Part shown: piece after piece, positions 35,310-46,075 of the stretch
Position numbering within the stretch: position 1 is the stretch's first letter
Layout of the letters: every line of letters starts with the position of its first letter
Notes under the pieces: model-generated
Told to the model about the DNA's origin: nothing
What the model saw: only the letters and a program-made list of their open reading frames with translations
The model's database searches: none
Position numbers and translations under genes: made by a program
From: Mesorhizobium terrae
GTDB taxonomy: Bacteria > Pseudomonadota > Alphaproteobacteria > Rhizobiales > Rhizobiaceae
DNA: 64,000 nucleotides
Assembly (NCBI RefSeq): GCF_008727715.1
Contig: NZ_CP044218.1
Span: forward strand, 2,046,001 to 2,110,000
Direction: 5' to 3'

Positions 35310-37034
35310 TCAGCTTCGGGCGGCGAAACCGGCCGGGCCGGTGCGGACGAACTGCCAATGCGCTTCGGCCAAGGCCGACGCGTTGAAATGCAGGACGATC
35401 TGGCGGCTGCGGCGCGGACCGGCGATACCGGCGAAGAAGATCGATTCCTCGACCTCGGGCTGGATTTCCGGTGAGGTGAACACCCAGATGTCGCCGCCCT
35501 CGGCGGCCAGCACCAGCCGGTCGTGTTCATCGCGGAACAGGCTAGTGTCGGGGTGGATGTGGAAGCGGATGGCGACGTCGTCGCGGCCGTCATTGCGGAT
35601 CGCCCCGCCGCTGGAGCGCAGGAAGCGGTCACGGCCGGTCAGCACATTGCCATTCGCCGACAGGATCAGCTCGCGCTCGTGTACAATGCCGAAACGCTGC
35701 GCGTAGCCATCGTGGCGGGCGACGAAGCCTTGCCGGCCACCGTCGTCGAGGCGCTGGCTGGAAACGTTGCGTGGACCGCCGAGCAAAGGCGAACCCGGCA
35801 GGCCGCCGACACGCAGCGACAGGGCAAAGCGCGCCGACGATGTGTCGTTGAGGGTTGCCGTGGAATGGGCGGCGGTGGCGCGCGCCAGCGGCCGGAATTC
35901 GGCGGCGCCATAGGTGTCGACGCCGGCATTGACGATGTAGTGCTGGCGGCCGGACGACAGTTCGAAGGACAGGCAGCCGGCATGGGCGGAATTGGAAACG
36001 TCGAGCGGTGGCGGGGCGCCGGTGTCGGCGATGACGGTGACGTCGCCCATGGCCAGCCGCTCATAGCCGGAATAGGGTGCATGCAGCAGCGGCTGGCCGG
36101 CGGTGTCGTCATGGCGCAGGATGGCGGCGATGCGGTCCTGGATGGTGGCGCCCATGCCGTTGAAACGGGCGAGGCTGCCGTCATGGTGGCGGAAGAAACG
36201 CAGCGCCGGCAGCATGCGGTCGATGGCGCCGATCAAGGCCGCGGGCGGTGTCTCGGCCTGGTTGGCATAAGTCTGGCGCAGCGGCAGAAGGTCGGCAAGC
36301 AGCTCCAGCACGGCCAACGGATTGCGCGAGATATGGCCGCCGTCGGGCAGGATCTGCCGGTCGAGTTCCTCGCCGAGATTGCGTGTCGCCGCGCGCAGCG
36401 CCGAGGCCGGCGCCGGCAGCGACAGCGCCGCGAAGGCGAGCGCGACGCGGGCGCGCAGCCTGTCCTTGCCGTCCGGCATCTCGCGTGTCACCGAACGCAG
36501 GTAGCGGATCTGGACGGCGAGCGATTTCAAGAAAGCGCGGTAGAAGGGGAACTCGGCGCCCTGCAGCACTACGGAAGAATGCTGCTGCCAGGCGATGATG
36601 CGCTTGGCCGTGGTGCCCGGCTCCCAGGCGATGCCGGCAATGCGGTTGCCATGCGCGGCGATCCAGTCGGAAGCAAGCGCGCGGGCATTGGCGGCGGCAA
36701 GCTCCGTGCCGGCGGCGCGCATATGGCGCAGCCAGCGGAAGCCGTGCAGCGATCGCTGCCAGCCATTGTGGGCGACGTCGAGCTGGAACGGCGACTGGCC
36801 GCCGGTCTCGACCAGATGGCCGGAGAGCGGGAAACGTCCATAATAGATCTCGAGCGCGATCTGCGGGTCGGCCAGCCTCAAGTCAGGCGGCGCGATCAGC
36901 ACGCGTTCGGGCGTACGTCCCGAATAACGCCAGCGATAGACAGGCCCGGCGCGCAGGCGTCGGCGCGCCTTGCGCCAAACCTCCTTCGCGACGAGCGTCC
37001 ACAGACGCGTCGTGTCGTCGGCAGCGAGTGCCAA
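35310..37034 (-). CDS. Heparinase II/III family protein
   Basis: A 574-residue protein with an N-terminal alpha/alpha toroid (about 80-300) and a C-terminal beta-sandwich (about 310-560), as in heparinase II/III. The C-terminal domain starts ILRHDDTAGQPLLHAPYSGYERLAMGDVTVI and has HAGCLSFELSSGRQHYIVNAGVDTYGA and RATAAHSTATLNDTSSARF, with the conserved histidine and Tyr region. Such lyases cleave acidic polysaccharides by beta-elimination. No signal peptide is visible, which fits the rhizobial members in purH-rsmB loci whose substrate is unknown. Located between the purH region and rsmB on the same strand. Confidence 0.88.
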   Translation of the reverse strand: MALAADDTTRLWTLVAKEVWRKARRRLRAGPVYRWRYSGRTPERVLIAPPDLRLADPQIALEIYYGRFPLSGHLVETGGQSPFQLDVAHNGWQRSLHGFRWLRHMRAAGTELAAANARALASDWIAAHGNRIAGIAWEPGTTAKRIIAWQQHSSVVLQGAEFPFYRAFLKSLAVQIRYLRSVTREMPDGKDRLRARVALAFAALSLPAPASALRAATRNLGEELDRQILPDGGHISRNPLAVLELLADLLPLRQTYANQAETPPAALIGAIDRMLPALRFFRHHDGSLARFNGMGATIQDRIAAILRHDDTAGQPLLHAPYSGYERLAMGDVTVIADTGAPPPLDVSNSAHAGCLSFELSSGRQHYIVNAGVDTYGAAEFRPLARATAAHSTATLNDTSSARFALSLRVGGLPGSPLLGGPRNVSSQRLDDGGRQGFVARHDGYAQRFGIVHERELILSANGNVLTGRDRFLRSSGGAIRNDGRDDVAIRFHIHPDTSLFRDEHDRLVLAAEGGDIWVFTSPEIQPEVEESIFFAGIAGPRRSRQIVLHFNASALAEAHWQFVRTGPAGFAARS

Positions 37035-37196
37035 AAAACCTCCTCGATTTGTCCCGTCCGCCCGGCTGAATTATAGGATTCAGCAATATCCTTGAAAGCG
37101 AATTCCACCGGAAGCCCACAGATCAGGGCTGGGCCATACCTTTTTTGGAGGTATCGGGCCGTTTTTCCGCACCGGGAACGGTGCGGATGCGGGCTT

Positions 37197-38585
37197 TCAG
37201 GGCTTCCGGCGCAGCCGTGCGGCAAAAAAGCCGTCGAGACCGGAAAGAGCTGGATTGCCAAGGTCGAAGCCCGCCGGCGTGGTGCGCAGCGTGCCTTGCG
37301 GCGTGACGAAGGCGGCGATGCCCTCGGCGTCGTCGGCCTCGTCGGCCCGAATCGGGTCGTCGTCGACATCCGCCACTTCCGCCAGGAAGGCGCGATGAAG
37401 ATCCTCGCCCTCGATGGGGTCGAGCGAACAGTTGGAAAAGACAATGCGGCCGCCGGGACGCACCAGCGTCACCGCGCGTTCGAGCAGCCGGCGCTGCAGG
37501 TCGGCCAGCTTCTGGATATCGGCCGGCGTCTTGGTCCAGGGCACGTCGGGATGACGGCGCACGGTGCCGGTCGACGAGCAGGGCGCGTCGAGCAGAACGG
37601 CATCGAAAAGCTCTGCCGGCGCGAAGGCGAGCAAGTCGGATTGGACGATCTCGGCCTTCATGCCGAGCCGGTCGAGATTCTGGCCGAGCCGGACCAGCCT
37701 GTTTTTCGACGCGTCGACTGCCGTCACCCTGGCGCCCGCCAACACGAGCTGCGCGGTCTTGCCGCCGGGGGCAGCACATAGGTCGGCAACGCGTTTGCCG
37801 GCAATATCGCCGAAAAGCCTGGCCGGCAGGGCAGCGGCGGCGTCCTGCACCCACCAGGCGCCTTCAGCGAAGCCGGGCAGTTCGGGCACCGGCGCGGGCA
37901 GCTTTTCCACGCGCACCGTTCCGGTCGGCAGGACGATGCCGCCGAGCCGTTCAGCCCAGAGCGTCGGATCGGCTTTCACCGTGAAATCGACCGGCGCCTC
38001 GAGCCGGTGCGCGGCGAGGATCGTCCGCGCGGCTTCGGAGCCATAGGCGGCGCGCAAGCGTTCCGCGAACCAGGCCGGGGCGTCGTCGGTGGCGGCAAGC
38101 ACCTTTGGAAGCTCGGCATTCTTGGCGCGTACCAGTGTTCTCAGCACGCCGTTGACGAGGCCGGAAAAACGCGCGGTGCGCGGATCGGCCTTGGCGTGGG
38201 TGACGGCGAGATCGACGGCGGCGCTGTCGGGCACATCGAGGAACAGCACCTGTGCGGCTGCCACATGCAGGATGTGCGACAGCGTGGTGGCGTTGGCGGG
38301 CAAGGGTTTTTCCAGCCGGCGCGCGAGCAGGCCCGCAATGGTCATGCGATGGCGCAGCGCCGTCACCAGAATGGCGCGCACCAGCGCGCGGTCGCGCCCG
38401 TCGAGCGCGCGGTATTGCGGGTGGCCATGTTCGTTGTCGGTCAGCCCGTCGAGCGGCGTATGCGCGTCGATCACGGCAGCCAGCAGCCGCGCCGCCGCCT
38501 TGCGCGCGGTAAGGCCGGGTGCTTCGGGCGTGTCGTCCTGGCGGTGCGACGTCGGCTTGCGGGCAGCCCTGCCGTCCTGCCTCAC
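37197..38585 (-). CDS. RsmB/NOP family rRNA (cytosine-C5)-methyltransferase
   Basis: The 462-residue protein has an N-terminal NusB-like RNA-binding domain ([22 protein letters not shown] to [15 protein letters not shown]) and a SAM-dependent methyltransferase domain. SAM motif [15 protein letters not shown]; catalytic cysteines in [16 protein letters not shown] and [15 protein letters not shown]. It likely methylates 16S rRNA at a cytosine, probably C967, as RsmB does. Start GTG at 38585 overlaps the htpX stop (gtga), coupling the two; a longer N terminus would run into htpX. The heparinase-like gene follows on the same strand. Confidence 0.9.
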   Translation of the reverse strand: MRQDGRAARKPTSHRQDDTPEAPGLTARKAAARLLAAVIDAHTPLDGLTDNEHGHPQYRALDGRDRALVRAILVTALRHRMTIAGLLARRLEKPLPANATTLSHILHVAAAQVLFLDVPDSAAVDLAVTHAKADPRTARFSGLVNGVLRTLVRAKNAELPKVLAATDDAPAWFAERLRAAYGSEAARTILAAHRLEAPVDFTVKADPTLWAERLGGIVLPTGTVRVEKLPAPVPELPGFAEGAWWVQDAAAALPARLFGDIAGKRVADLCAAPGGKTAQLVLAGARVTAVDASKNRLVRLGQNLDRLGMKAEIVQSDLLAFAPAELFDAVLLDAPCSSTGTVRRHPDVPWTKTPADIQKLADLQRRLLERAVTLVRPGGRIVFSNCSLDPIEGEDLHRAFLAEVADVDDDPIRADEADDAEGIAAFVTPQGTLRTTPAGFDLGNPALSGLDGFFAARLRRKP

Positions 38586-39649
38586 GACCACGGGCCCTTC
38601 GGCCCGGTCGGGTTGCGACCCCACGGATTGGGTTGCGGCTGCTCGGGCTCGTCAGCACGCGGGCCGGCGCCGTCAGCGCTGCCCCATGGGCCAGTCGTAT
38701 CGGCCTGCGGATGCCGGGGAGACGGCGGTGCTGCCTGCTGTGTTGCTTCGCGGCCGTAGTCGCGGCCGTTCGTCTGCGCGTTTCCGGCCGGGCCCATCTG
38801 AGCCGCCATCGCCTGCAGCGCGGCAATGCGGTTTTCCGTATTCGGGTGGGTGGAGAAAAGATTATCCATGCGCTCGCCGGAAAGCGGGTTGATGATGAAC
38901 AGATGCGCGGTCGCCGGATTGCGTTCGGCATCGTCGTTGCGGATGCGTTCGGCTCCGCGAGCGATCTTGTCAAGGGCAGAAGCGAGCCACAGCGGGTGGC
39001 CGCAGATTTCGGCGCCGCGCCGGTCGGCCTCGTATTCGCGGGTGCGGCTGACCGCCATCTGCACGATCATGGCGGCGAAGGGCGCGACGATCATCGCCAC
39101 CAGCACGCCGACGAAACCAAGCGGGTTGTTGTTCTCCCGGCTGCCGCCGAAGAAGAAGGCGAAGTTGCCGAGCATGGAAATGGCGCCGGCAAAGGTTGCA
39201 ACGATGGTCATGGTCAGCGTGTCGCGGTGCTGCACATGGGCAAGCTCGTGCGCCATGACGGCGGCGACCTCTTCATGCGACAGGCGCTGCAACAGCCCCG
39301 TCGAGGCGGCGACGGCGGCATTCTGCGGATTGCGGCCGGTGGCAAACGCGTTGGGTTGATCTGTGTCGATCAGATAGACGCGCGGCATCGGCAGGCCGGC
39401 ATTGGCGGCGAGGCTCTTCACGATGGCGTAGAATTCCGGAGCGCTGCGCTCGTCGACCTCGACGGCGTGGTTCATCGACAGCACCATCTTGTCGGCATTC
39501 CAATAGCTGAACAGATTGGTGCCCGCGGCGATGATCAGCGCGATCATCATGCCGCCGGAACCGCCGATCAGATAGCCGACACCCATGAACAGCGCCGTCA
39601 TCGCGGCGAGAAGCATGGCTGTGCGCATCGTGTTCAAATGTTTCTCCAT
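38582..39649 (-). CDS. htpX: Membrane zinc protease HtpX
   Basis: A 355-residue M48 protease in the inner membrane that degrades damaged membrane proteins with FtsH. Helices at about 11-30 and 33-50 precede the zinc motif H134-E-L-A-H138 ([15 protein letters not shown]); the third ligand lies in [14 protein letters not shown]. Two more helices are near 145-200. A long Pro/Gly-rich tail (about 300-355) is unusual compared with E. coli HtpX and common in alphaproteobacteria. The ATG at 39649 begins [13 protein letters not shown]. Coupled with the rsmB-like gene by a 4-base overlap. Divergent from the sdhAF4-like gene. Confidence 0.93.
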   Translation of the reverse strand: MEKHLNTMRTAMLLAAMTALFMGVGYLIGGSGGMMIALIIAAGTNLFSYWNADKMVLSMNHAVEVDERSAPEFYAIVKSLAANAGLPMPRVYLIDTDQPNAFATGRNPQNAAVAASTGLLQRLSHEEVAAVMAHELAHVQHRDTLTMTIVATFAGAISMLGNFAFFFGGSRENNNPLGFVGVLVAMIVAPFAAMIVQMAVSRTREYEADRRGAEICGHPLWLASALDKIARGAERIRNDDAERNPATAHLFIINPLSGERMDNLFSTHPNTENRIAALQAMAAQMGPAGNAQTNGRDYGREATQQAAPPSPRHPQADTTGPWGSADGAGPRADEPEQPQPNPWGRNPTGPKGPWS

Positions 39650-39733
39650 CGCCTGGAAGGGTCGATCCCTTGCCCTGGTTCCACTATATGATGGGAAGAA
39701 GGCCAACCCGTTTCAATCCATCGGAAAGATCGC

Positions 39734-39955
39734 ATGCCGGACGAAAACCGCAAGCCGAACGAGACTTCGGGGCAAACCGACCAGGACAAGGCGCTGACGC
39801 CGGCAGCGCGGCGGGCGCTGGCCGAGGCGGAAGCGCGGCGCTCGGCCTACCGGCAGGCCGAGGCGGCCTTGCCCAAGGAATTCGGCGGCCGTGGCGGCAA
39901 CGATCCCAACCGCTACGGCGATTGGGAAGTGAAAGGCCTGACCAGCGATTTCTGA
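39734..39955 (+). CDS. DUF1674 / succinate dehydrogenase assembly factor 4 family
   Basis: A 73-residue protein with a charged, Ala-rich N-terminal part and the conserved C-terminal signature GGRGGNDPNRYGDWEVKGLTSDF-type, split here as EFGGRGGNDPNRYGDWEVKG and LTSDF. This motif defines DUF1674, which includes SdhAF4, a chaperone that helps assemble the flavinated SdhA subunit. Bacterial members are less studied. Divergent from htpX by 84 bases. ATG at 39734 begins MPDENRKPNE; aaagatcgc precedes it. Confidence 0.88.
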   Translation: MPDENRKPNETSGQTDQDKALTPAARRALAEAEARRSAYRQAEAALPKEFGGRGGNDPNRYGDWEVKGLTSDF

Positions 39956-40213
39956 ACGGCCTCTCGCGTCCCGGTTCCCCGATCCGCGATGGCGCCCGGA
40001 CAGGGTGTTGTCGGCGCGAATGCGCCAGGCGACCGGTCGATAGTTACGGGTTGCGCGAAAAACTTTACCCGGCATTCACCCCTCTTCCATTTTTGGCGTC
40101 GCGAAAAGTCCGAAATTTACCAAGCCGCCACCGGTCCTCTGGCAAATGCCGACGATCAAGCGGGAATCCTGCGCGGACGGATCGGGCGATCCGCCGGCGG
40201 GACGGGAAGGGCA

Positions 40214-41596
40214 ATGTTGCGTTTCATCGAGTTCAGACAATTGGTCCGCCGTTTCGGTGACAACCGAAGCGGCAATTTCATGGTTGTGGCCGGGGTCGTC
40301 ATCGCGGTCTTGGTGCTGGCGGTGGGCTTCGGCGTCGGCACCGCGCAATTGATGAATGCCAAATCCGCGCTCGGCGCCGCCGTCGATGCGGCGGTTACTT
40401 CGACGACACGCGATCTCACCCTTGGAAACGTCACCGAGCAGCAAGCGAGCGCATCGGTGAAGGCGTTCCTTGATGCCAACAGCGGCGGCGGCGGTGCTCT
40501 GCCATCTGGCAAGATCGTGCTCGACAGGGTGACGCTGAACCGCTCGGCCTATACGGTCGAGGTCGCCGCGCATGTCGACGTGCCGCTGTTCTTCCCGGTG
40601 TTCGGTCTCGAGAAGACGCGCCGGGTTTCACAGACAAGTGCGGCGGCCTATTCGTTCAGGCAGATCGAGGTGGCGATGATCCTCGACGTGACCGGCTCGA
40701 TGAAAGAAAACGACAAGATCGGCGCGCTGAGGACCGCGGCCGCGAAGGCCGTCGACATCATCTTCAAGGATCAGAATCCCAATCGCCCGCGTGTGCGGGT
40801 GGCGGTCGTGCCTTATGCGAATTCGGTCAATGTCGGCAGCACGCTGGCGGCAAGTTCCGTTTTCGTGGAACCGACGGCGAACGATCGTGGACAAGCGCCC
40901 GGCAGCAACGAGCCCCGGCCTCCCGGGAGCTCGTACAACCCGAACGGTTGCGCCACCGAACGCAAGGGTGCCTACCAATATACCGACGACGGGCCGCAGG
41001 CGTCCATGGTCAATCGTGATTATCTGCTGGCCGAGTTCGTCTCGCAAGGCAATCGCGGCTATGGCACCAGGGATTGTCCGGAAGCAGCGATGATGCCGCT
41101 GACGGCGGACGCGGCGGCACTGAAGTCAAGGATTGCTTCCTTTGCCGCATCCGGCGGCACGGCGGGCCATATCGGCATCCAATGGGGCTGGTACATGCTG
41201 TCGCCGAAATGGGCCGGCGCCTTGGCTCAGTCGCAGCAGCCGGAGCCTTTCGACACCACCAAGGTTTCCAAATATGCGATCCTGATGACCGACGGCGAGT
41301 TCAACCTCTCCTATTTCGACGTTGACTCTCCCGACGCCGTCTACAACGACTACGGCAAACCTGCGACGCGGAATGCCGCGACGACGCTGTGCACGAAGAT
41401 GAAGGCGCAAGGCATCGAGATCTTCACGATCGGCTTCGACCTGACAGAGGTGAACGCGAAGGGGACGCTGCAAAGCTGCGCCAGTCCCGATACCGGCGGG
41501 CTGAGGCATTTCTATCAGGCATCGACGGGGACGGAGCTGGAAAAGGCCTTCACGACGATCGCCTCCAACATGCAGAGGCTGGCGCTGACGAAATAG
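40214..41596 (+). CDS. TadG-like protein with von Willebrand A domain
   Basis: A 460-residue protein. An N-terminal TadE/TadG-type segment (RRFGDNRSGNFMVVAGVVIAV then a hydrophobic helix at about 22-45 and LMNAKSALGAAVDAAV) is followed by a von Willebrand A domain with a MIDAS D158-V-T-G-S162 and a later KYAILMTDGEFN strand. Cysteines (NGCATE, RDCPEA, TTLCTKM, QSCASP) may form disulfides outside the cell. TadG proteins are pseudopilins or anchors for Tad pili. The rest of a tad cluster is absent from the window, so it may be stand-alone. ATG at 40214 has ggaaggg upstream. Confidence 0.85.
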   Translation: MLRFIEFRQLVRRFGDNRSGNFMVVAGVVIAVLVLAVGFGVGTAQLMNAKSALGAAVDAAVTSTTRDLTLGNVTEQQASASVKAFLDANSGGGGALPSGKIVLDRVTLNRSAYTVEVAAHVDVPLFFPVFGLEKTRRVSQTSAAAYSFRQIEVAMILDVTGSMKENDKIGALRTAAAKAVDIIFKDQNPNRPRVRVAVVPYANSVNVGSTLAASSVFVEPTANDRGQAPGSNEPRPPGSSYNPNGCATERKGAYQYTDDGPQASMVNRDYLLAEFVSQGNRGYGTRDCPEAAMMPLTADAAALKSRIASFAASGGTAGHIGIQWGWYMLSPKWAGALAQSQQPEPFDTTKVSKYAILMTDGEFNLSYFDVDSPDAVYNDYGKPATRNAATTLCTKMKAQGIEIFTIGFDLTEVNAKGTLQSCASPDTGGLRHFYQASTGTELEKAFTTIASNMQRLALTK

Positions 41597-41629
41597 CCGG
41601 CCGGCCAAGCCACTTCGCCCGAAACGGAA

Positions 41630-41660
41630 AAGGCCGCCACATCTTTCGATGGGCGGCCTT
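41630..41660. terminator. Hairpin terminator downstream of TadG-like gene and the small ORF
   Basis: A 9-bp perfect stem aaggccgcc / ggcggcctt with a thirteen-base loop is extended by acgga/tccgt on the outside. It lies between the TadG-like stop and the putative 23-codon gene. It can act on both strands. Confidence 0.7.
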
Positions 41661-41729
41661 CCGTGGCTTTCGTCCAGGCGCGGCTCGTGGCCACGATCCC
41701 TTCGGACCGTGCGCCGCGCGTCACGCGCT

Positions 41730-41801
41730 TCAGCGGAGAGGCTGCTCTCCGTGAAGGCGATCCGCCGGGATCACGCTCTGGAAAACGAAATCACTCGACA
41801 T
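41730..41801 (-). CDS. Possible 23-residue small protein with extended Shine-Dalgarno
   Basis: A minus-strand frame from ATG at 41801 encodes 23 residues beginning MSSDFVFQSVIP and ending GEQPLR. A ribosome site complementary to 15 bases of the 16S 3' end lies one base upstream of the ATG. The frame has a stop 24 codons on and is followed by the hairpin at 41630-41660. The composition is mixed with no membrane segment. It may be a true small protein, a leader peptide, or a strong translation start with no product. It lies between the TadG-like gene and the DUF4865 gene, whose stop is 85 bases upstream in the same direction. Confidence 0.5.
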   Translation of the reverse strand: MSSDFVFQSVIPADRLHGEQPLR

Positions 41802-41802
41802 C

Positions 41803-41817
41803 GGATCACCTCCTTTC
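41803..41817 (-). promoter_or_regulatory. Extended Shine-Dalgarno before the small ORF
   Basis: On the minus strand gaaaggaggtgatcc is fully complementary to the 3' end of 16S rRNA (GGAUCACCUCCUUUC). It places ggagg seven bases before the ATG at 41801. Ordinary genes in the window match only four to six bases. It could also be read on the plus strand as a mimic of the 16S tail, but the ORF context favours a start. Confidence 0.7.
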
Positions 41818-41886
41818 AGTTCGTTGAACACTTCGCCAAGGTGGGGTGTTTCGCGGCGAAGCGCAAGTGCACGGCTGCAACAGTTT

Positions 41887-42462
41887 TTAGGCCGCCGCGA
41901 CAAGCGCCGGCATACCGGGCTTGGCGAAATGCAGGACGTCATAGGCCGCGCCACGTTCCGGCTGGCGCGCTGCCTCCGCCGAAAGCAGGAAACGCGACAG
42001 CCGCCAGCTGGCCAGATCGATCGCGGTGATGGCGGCGAAGCTGCCCGGCTGCTTGACGGCCGCCGTGTTGCGTTCGCCCTCGCGGCGGCGCAGCGCCGAA
42101 AAATCGGTATCGGCGTCGAGCAGGATATCCTCGCGGTAGACCGAGCGCGCAATGCCGGAAGAGCCGATATGGATATCCAGCGGCAGCCACGTCTCGATGG
42201 CGGGGCGGCCGAAGCCGTCGATCACCTTGCGGAAACGCTCGCCGGTGATGAAATCCACCGCCGCTTCGTCGTCCAGCCACAGATAGAGCGAGGAATAGGC
42301 GTTGTTGAGCGCGCCGTTTTCGCCACGCCGCTGCGCAATGAAGGCCTTGAAGCCGAGGCCGGGTGTGTCGTCCCAGTCGGGTCCGAGCTTCGTCGCGCGC
42401 TCGACAATCCTGCCCATGTCGTAATCGGCCGGCAGACGGTGGATGTATTGTTTCATCAGCAT
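41887..42462 (-). CDS. DUF4865 family protein
   Basis: A 191-residue protein matching DUF4865: MKQYIHRLPADYDMGRIVERATKLGP near the N terminus, then DTPGLGFKAFIAQRRGEN, NAYSSLYLWLDDEAAVDFITGERFRKVIDGFGRP, and TAIDLASWRLSRFLLSAE. The function is unknown; these proteins often sit beside tautomerases and LysR regulators. No catalytic motif can be seen. It is divergent from the LysR gene at 42551 across an 88-base intergenic region, so the regulator probably controls it. No tautomerase is present nearby. Confidence 0.82.
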   Translation of the reverse strand: MLMKQYIHRLPADYDMGRIVERATKLGPDWDDTPGLGFKAFIAQRRGENGALNNAYSSLYLWLDDEAAVDFITGERFRKVIDGFGRPAIETWLPLDIHIGSSGIARSVYREDILLDADTDFSALRRREGERNTAAVKQPGSFAAITAIDLASWRLSRFLLSAEAARQPERGAAYDVLHFAKPGMPALVAAA

Positions 42463-42550
42463 GGCGGTGCTCCTTGTCTCGGCAGCAACTTGCCATCACT
42501 GAGTCATTGTGAAAATGTATGTATACATATATCTGCCATAAGAATTGGAA

Positions 42551-43417
42551 ATGAATAATCCGGCGAAGATCCTCGATATCGACACGGTGCGGGCGTTCGT
42601 GCTTGTCGCCGATCTCGGCAGTTTCACCCGGGCGGCCGAAGCGCTGGATACCGCGCAGGCGACGGTCAGCCTGAAGCTGAAGCGGCTGGAGGGCCTGCTC
42701 GGCCATCGCCTTTTGGAACGAACGCCGCGCCATGTCGCCTTGTCCGGAGACGGCGAGCGCTTCCTTCCCGCCGCCCGCAACCTGCTCGATGCCCATCAGC
42801 GCGCGCTGGCCGGTGTCCGAACCGCGCCGCCCAGCCGGCTGACGCTTGGCATCAGCGATCATGTCGCCGGAGCGGAGCTGCCGACATTGCTTGCAAGGCT
42901 GAACGCCTACGATCCGACGCTGGTGGTGGAGGTGAGGGTGTCGTCATCGCGCGATGTGATCGCCCGCTATGGCCAGGGCGAACTGGACGCGGCGATTGCA
43001 CGGCGCGGCGAGGAAGGCGCCGACGGCGAGACGCTGTTTCGCGAGCCGTTTGGCTGGTTCGCGGCCCCGTCCTTCGCGTATCGCCCGGGCGAGCCGCTTC
43101 GGCTCGCAACGCTGGCCGCACCCTGTGGTATCCGTACATTGGCCATCGACGCGCTGGACGAGGCCGGCCTGCCGTGGACGGAAGCGTTTGTCGGCGGCGG
43201 GGTTCTGGCGCTCGGCGCGGCGGTTAGCGCCGGGCTTGCCGTGGCCACGCTGGCGCATCGCGTGGCGCCGACCGGCGCCATCGAGGTCGGCGAAGCGTTC
43301 GGCCTGCCGCGGCTACCGGCGCAGGATGTGGTGCTGATGGCGCGACCGGCGCGGCGCGAAGCCCGCGACGTGCTGAAAGTCCTCGCCGCCGCCTTCAGGG
43401 GCGCGGCGGCGAGATAG
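42551..43417 (+). CDS. LysR-type regulator divergent from DUF4865
   Basis: A 288-residue LysR regulator with the helix-turn-helix at about 10-65 (TVRAFVLVADLGSFTRAAEALDTAQATVSLKLKRLEGLL) and an effector-binding domain after (SRLTLGISDHVAGAELPTLLARLNAYDPTLVVEVRV). It is transcribed divergently from the DUF4865 gene, the usual target arrangement. The AT-rich region between contains gtatgtatacatata-like sequence. ATG at 42551 is chosen; a TTG six bases upstream is in frame. Converges with acs (10 bases between stops). Effector unknown. Confidence 0.88.
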   Translation: MNNPAKILDIDTVRAFVLVADLGSFTRAAEALDTAQATVSLKLKRLEGLLGHRLLERTPRHVALSGDGERFLPAARNLLDAHQRALAGVRTAPPSRLTLGISDHVAGAELPTLLARLNAYDPTLVVEVRVSSSRDVIARYGQGELDAAIARRGEEGADGETLFREPFGWFAAPSFAYRPGEPLRLATLAAPCGIRTLAIDALDEAGLPWTEAFVGGGVLALGAAVSAGLAVATLAHRVAPTGAIEVGEAFGLPRLPAQDVVLMARPARREARDVLKVLAAAFRGAAAR

Positions 43418-43427
43418 GGATTTCCGC

Positions 43428-45383
<1,956 letters not shown>

Positions 45384-45674
45384 GTCTTGGTCTTCCTCCT
45401 GAGATCGGCCGCGCGATGGCGGCAACACGGCTGGCAGCCGCGAAATCGCCGGCATTTATTACCAGTTCGGGGGCTGCGGCAATATTAGACATTGGGTTTG
45501 TGCGATACCTGCCCCGAACGGCCGGGCATCTGGAGCAAATTTGCGTGAAAATGCTCATACTGCGCCAAGTGCGGTGAACCGAAATGCCGCGCCGAACGTT
45601 ATAAAGACGTGGTTAACATTCGAAGCGCACAGTCTTTACAGGAGGAACTGCAAGACCAGCTTGCGAGCACAACC

Positions 45675-45947
45675 ATGCGCGACCATCCCGAACTGGAACT
45701 TCTCCTCAAAGGCTACGGTCTGACGACCGCCCGCATCCTCTATCATTTCCCCGATCATCCGCATTTGCTGCAGACCTATGTCTGGCAAGACTACGACATC
45801 GCGCCGAAATTCCCGGCGCTGTTCGGCTTCATCGAGTTCTGGAAACAGAAGCTGGAAGGGCCGCTGCATTCGATCTGCTTCACGCACAAGACGCTGATTT
45901 CGGCCAATGAATGGCGCAAGGTCGACGGCGAGATCGTTCTGCACTAG
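45675..45947 (+). CDS. Usg family protein
   Basis: A 90-residue Usg-like protein. The conserved part begins MRDHPELELLLKGYGLTTARILYHFPDHPHLLQTYVWQDYD and continues FPALFGFIEFWKQKLEGPLHSI and a C-terminal ANEWRKVDGEI. Usg is named for its position upstream of trpF in some alphaproteobacteria; role unknown. GTG at 45609 would add 22 residues (MVNIRSAQ...); I favour ATG at 45675 because family members start there. No trpF is present here; the gene lies instead upstream of the Liv-type binding protein with 128 bases between. Confidence 0.75.
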   Translation: MRDHPELELLLKGYGLTTARILYHFPDHPHLLQTYVWQDYDIAPKFPALFGFIEFWKQKLEGPLHSICFTHKTLISANEWRKVDGEIVLH

Positions 45948-46075
45948 CCGACGGGACCGGACCAATTGAAACCGAGGTCGGCGCCGGTCAATCGAATTCC
46001 GTGACTGGCTGATTGGCCTTGCGGCCGCGAACGTTTCATGTGCGGGCTCCTACTCCATTTTTCGAGGAAGAGCTT

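Noticed and set aside
39956..40213. A gene in the 258-base gap before the TadG-like gene
   Set aside because: An open frame extends upstream of the TadG start but has no ribosome site or domain and its codon use is poor; the ATG at 40214 is better.
41799..41820. Remnant of a 16S rRNA 3' end on the plus strand
   Set aside because: The match is limited to the 15-base anti-Shine-Dalgarno region; flanking bases do not resemble the rest of 16S rRNA. A ribosome site on the minus strand explains it better.
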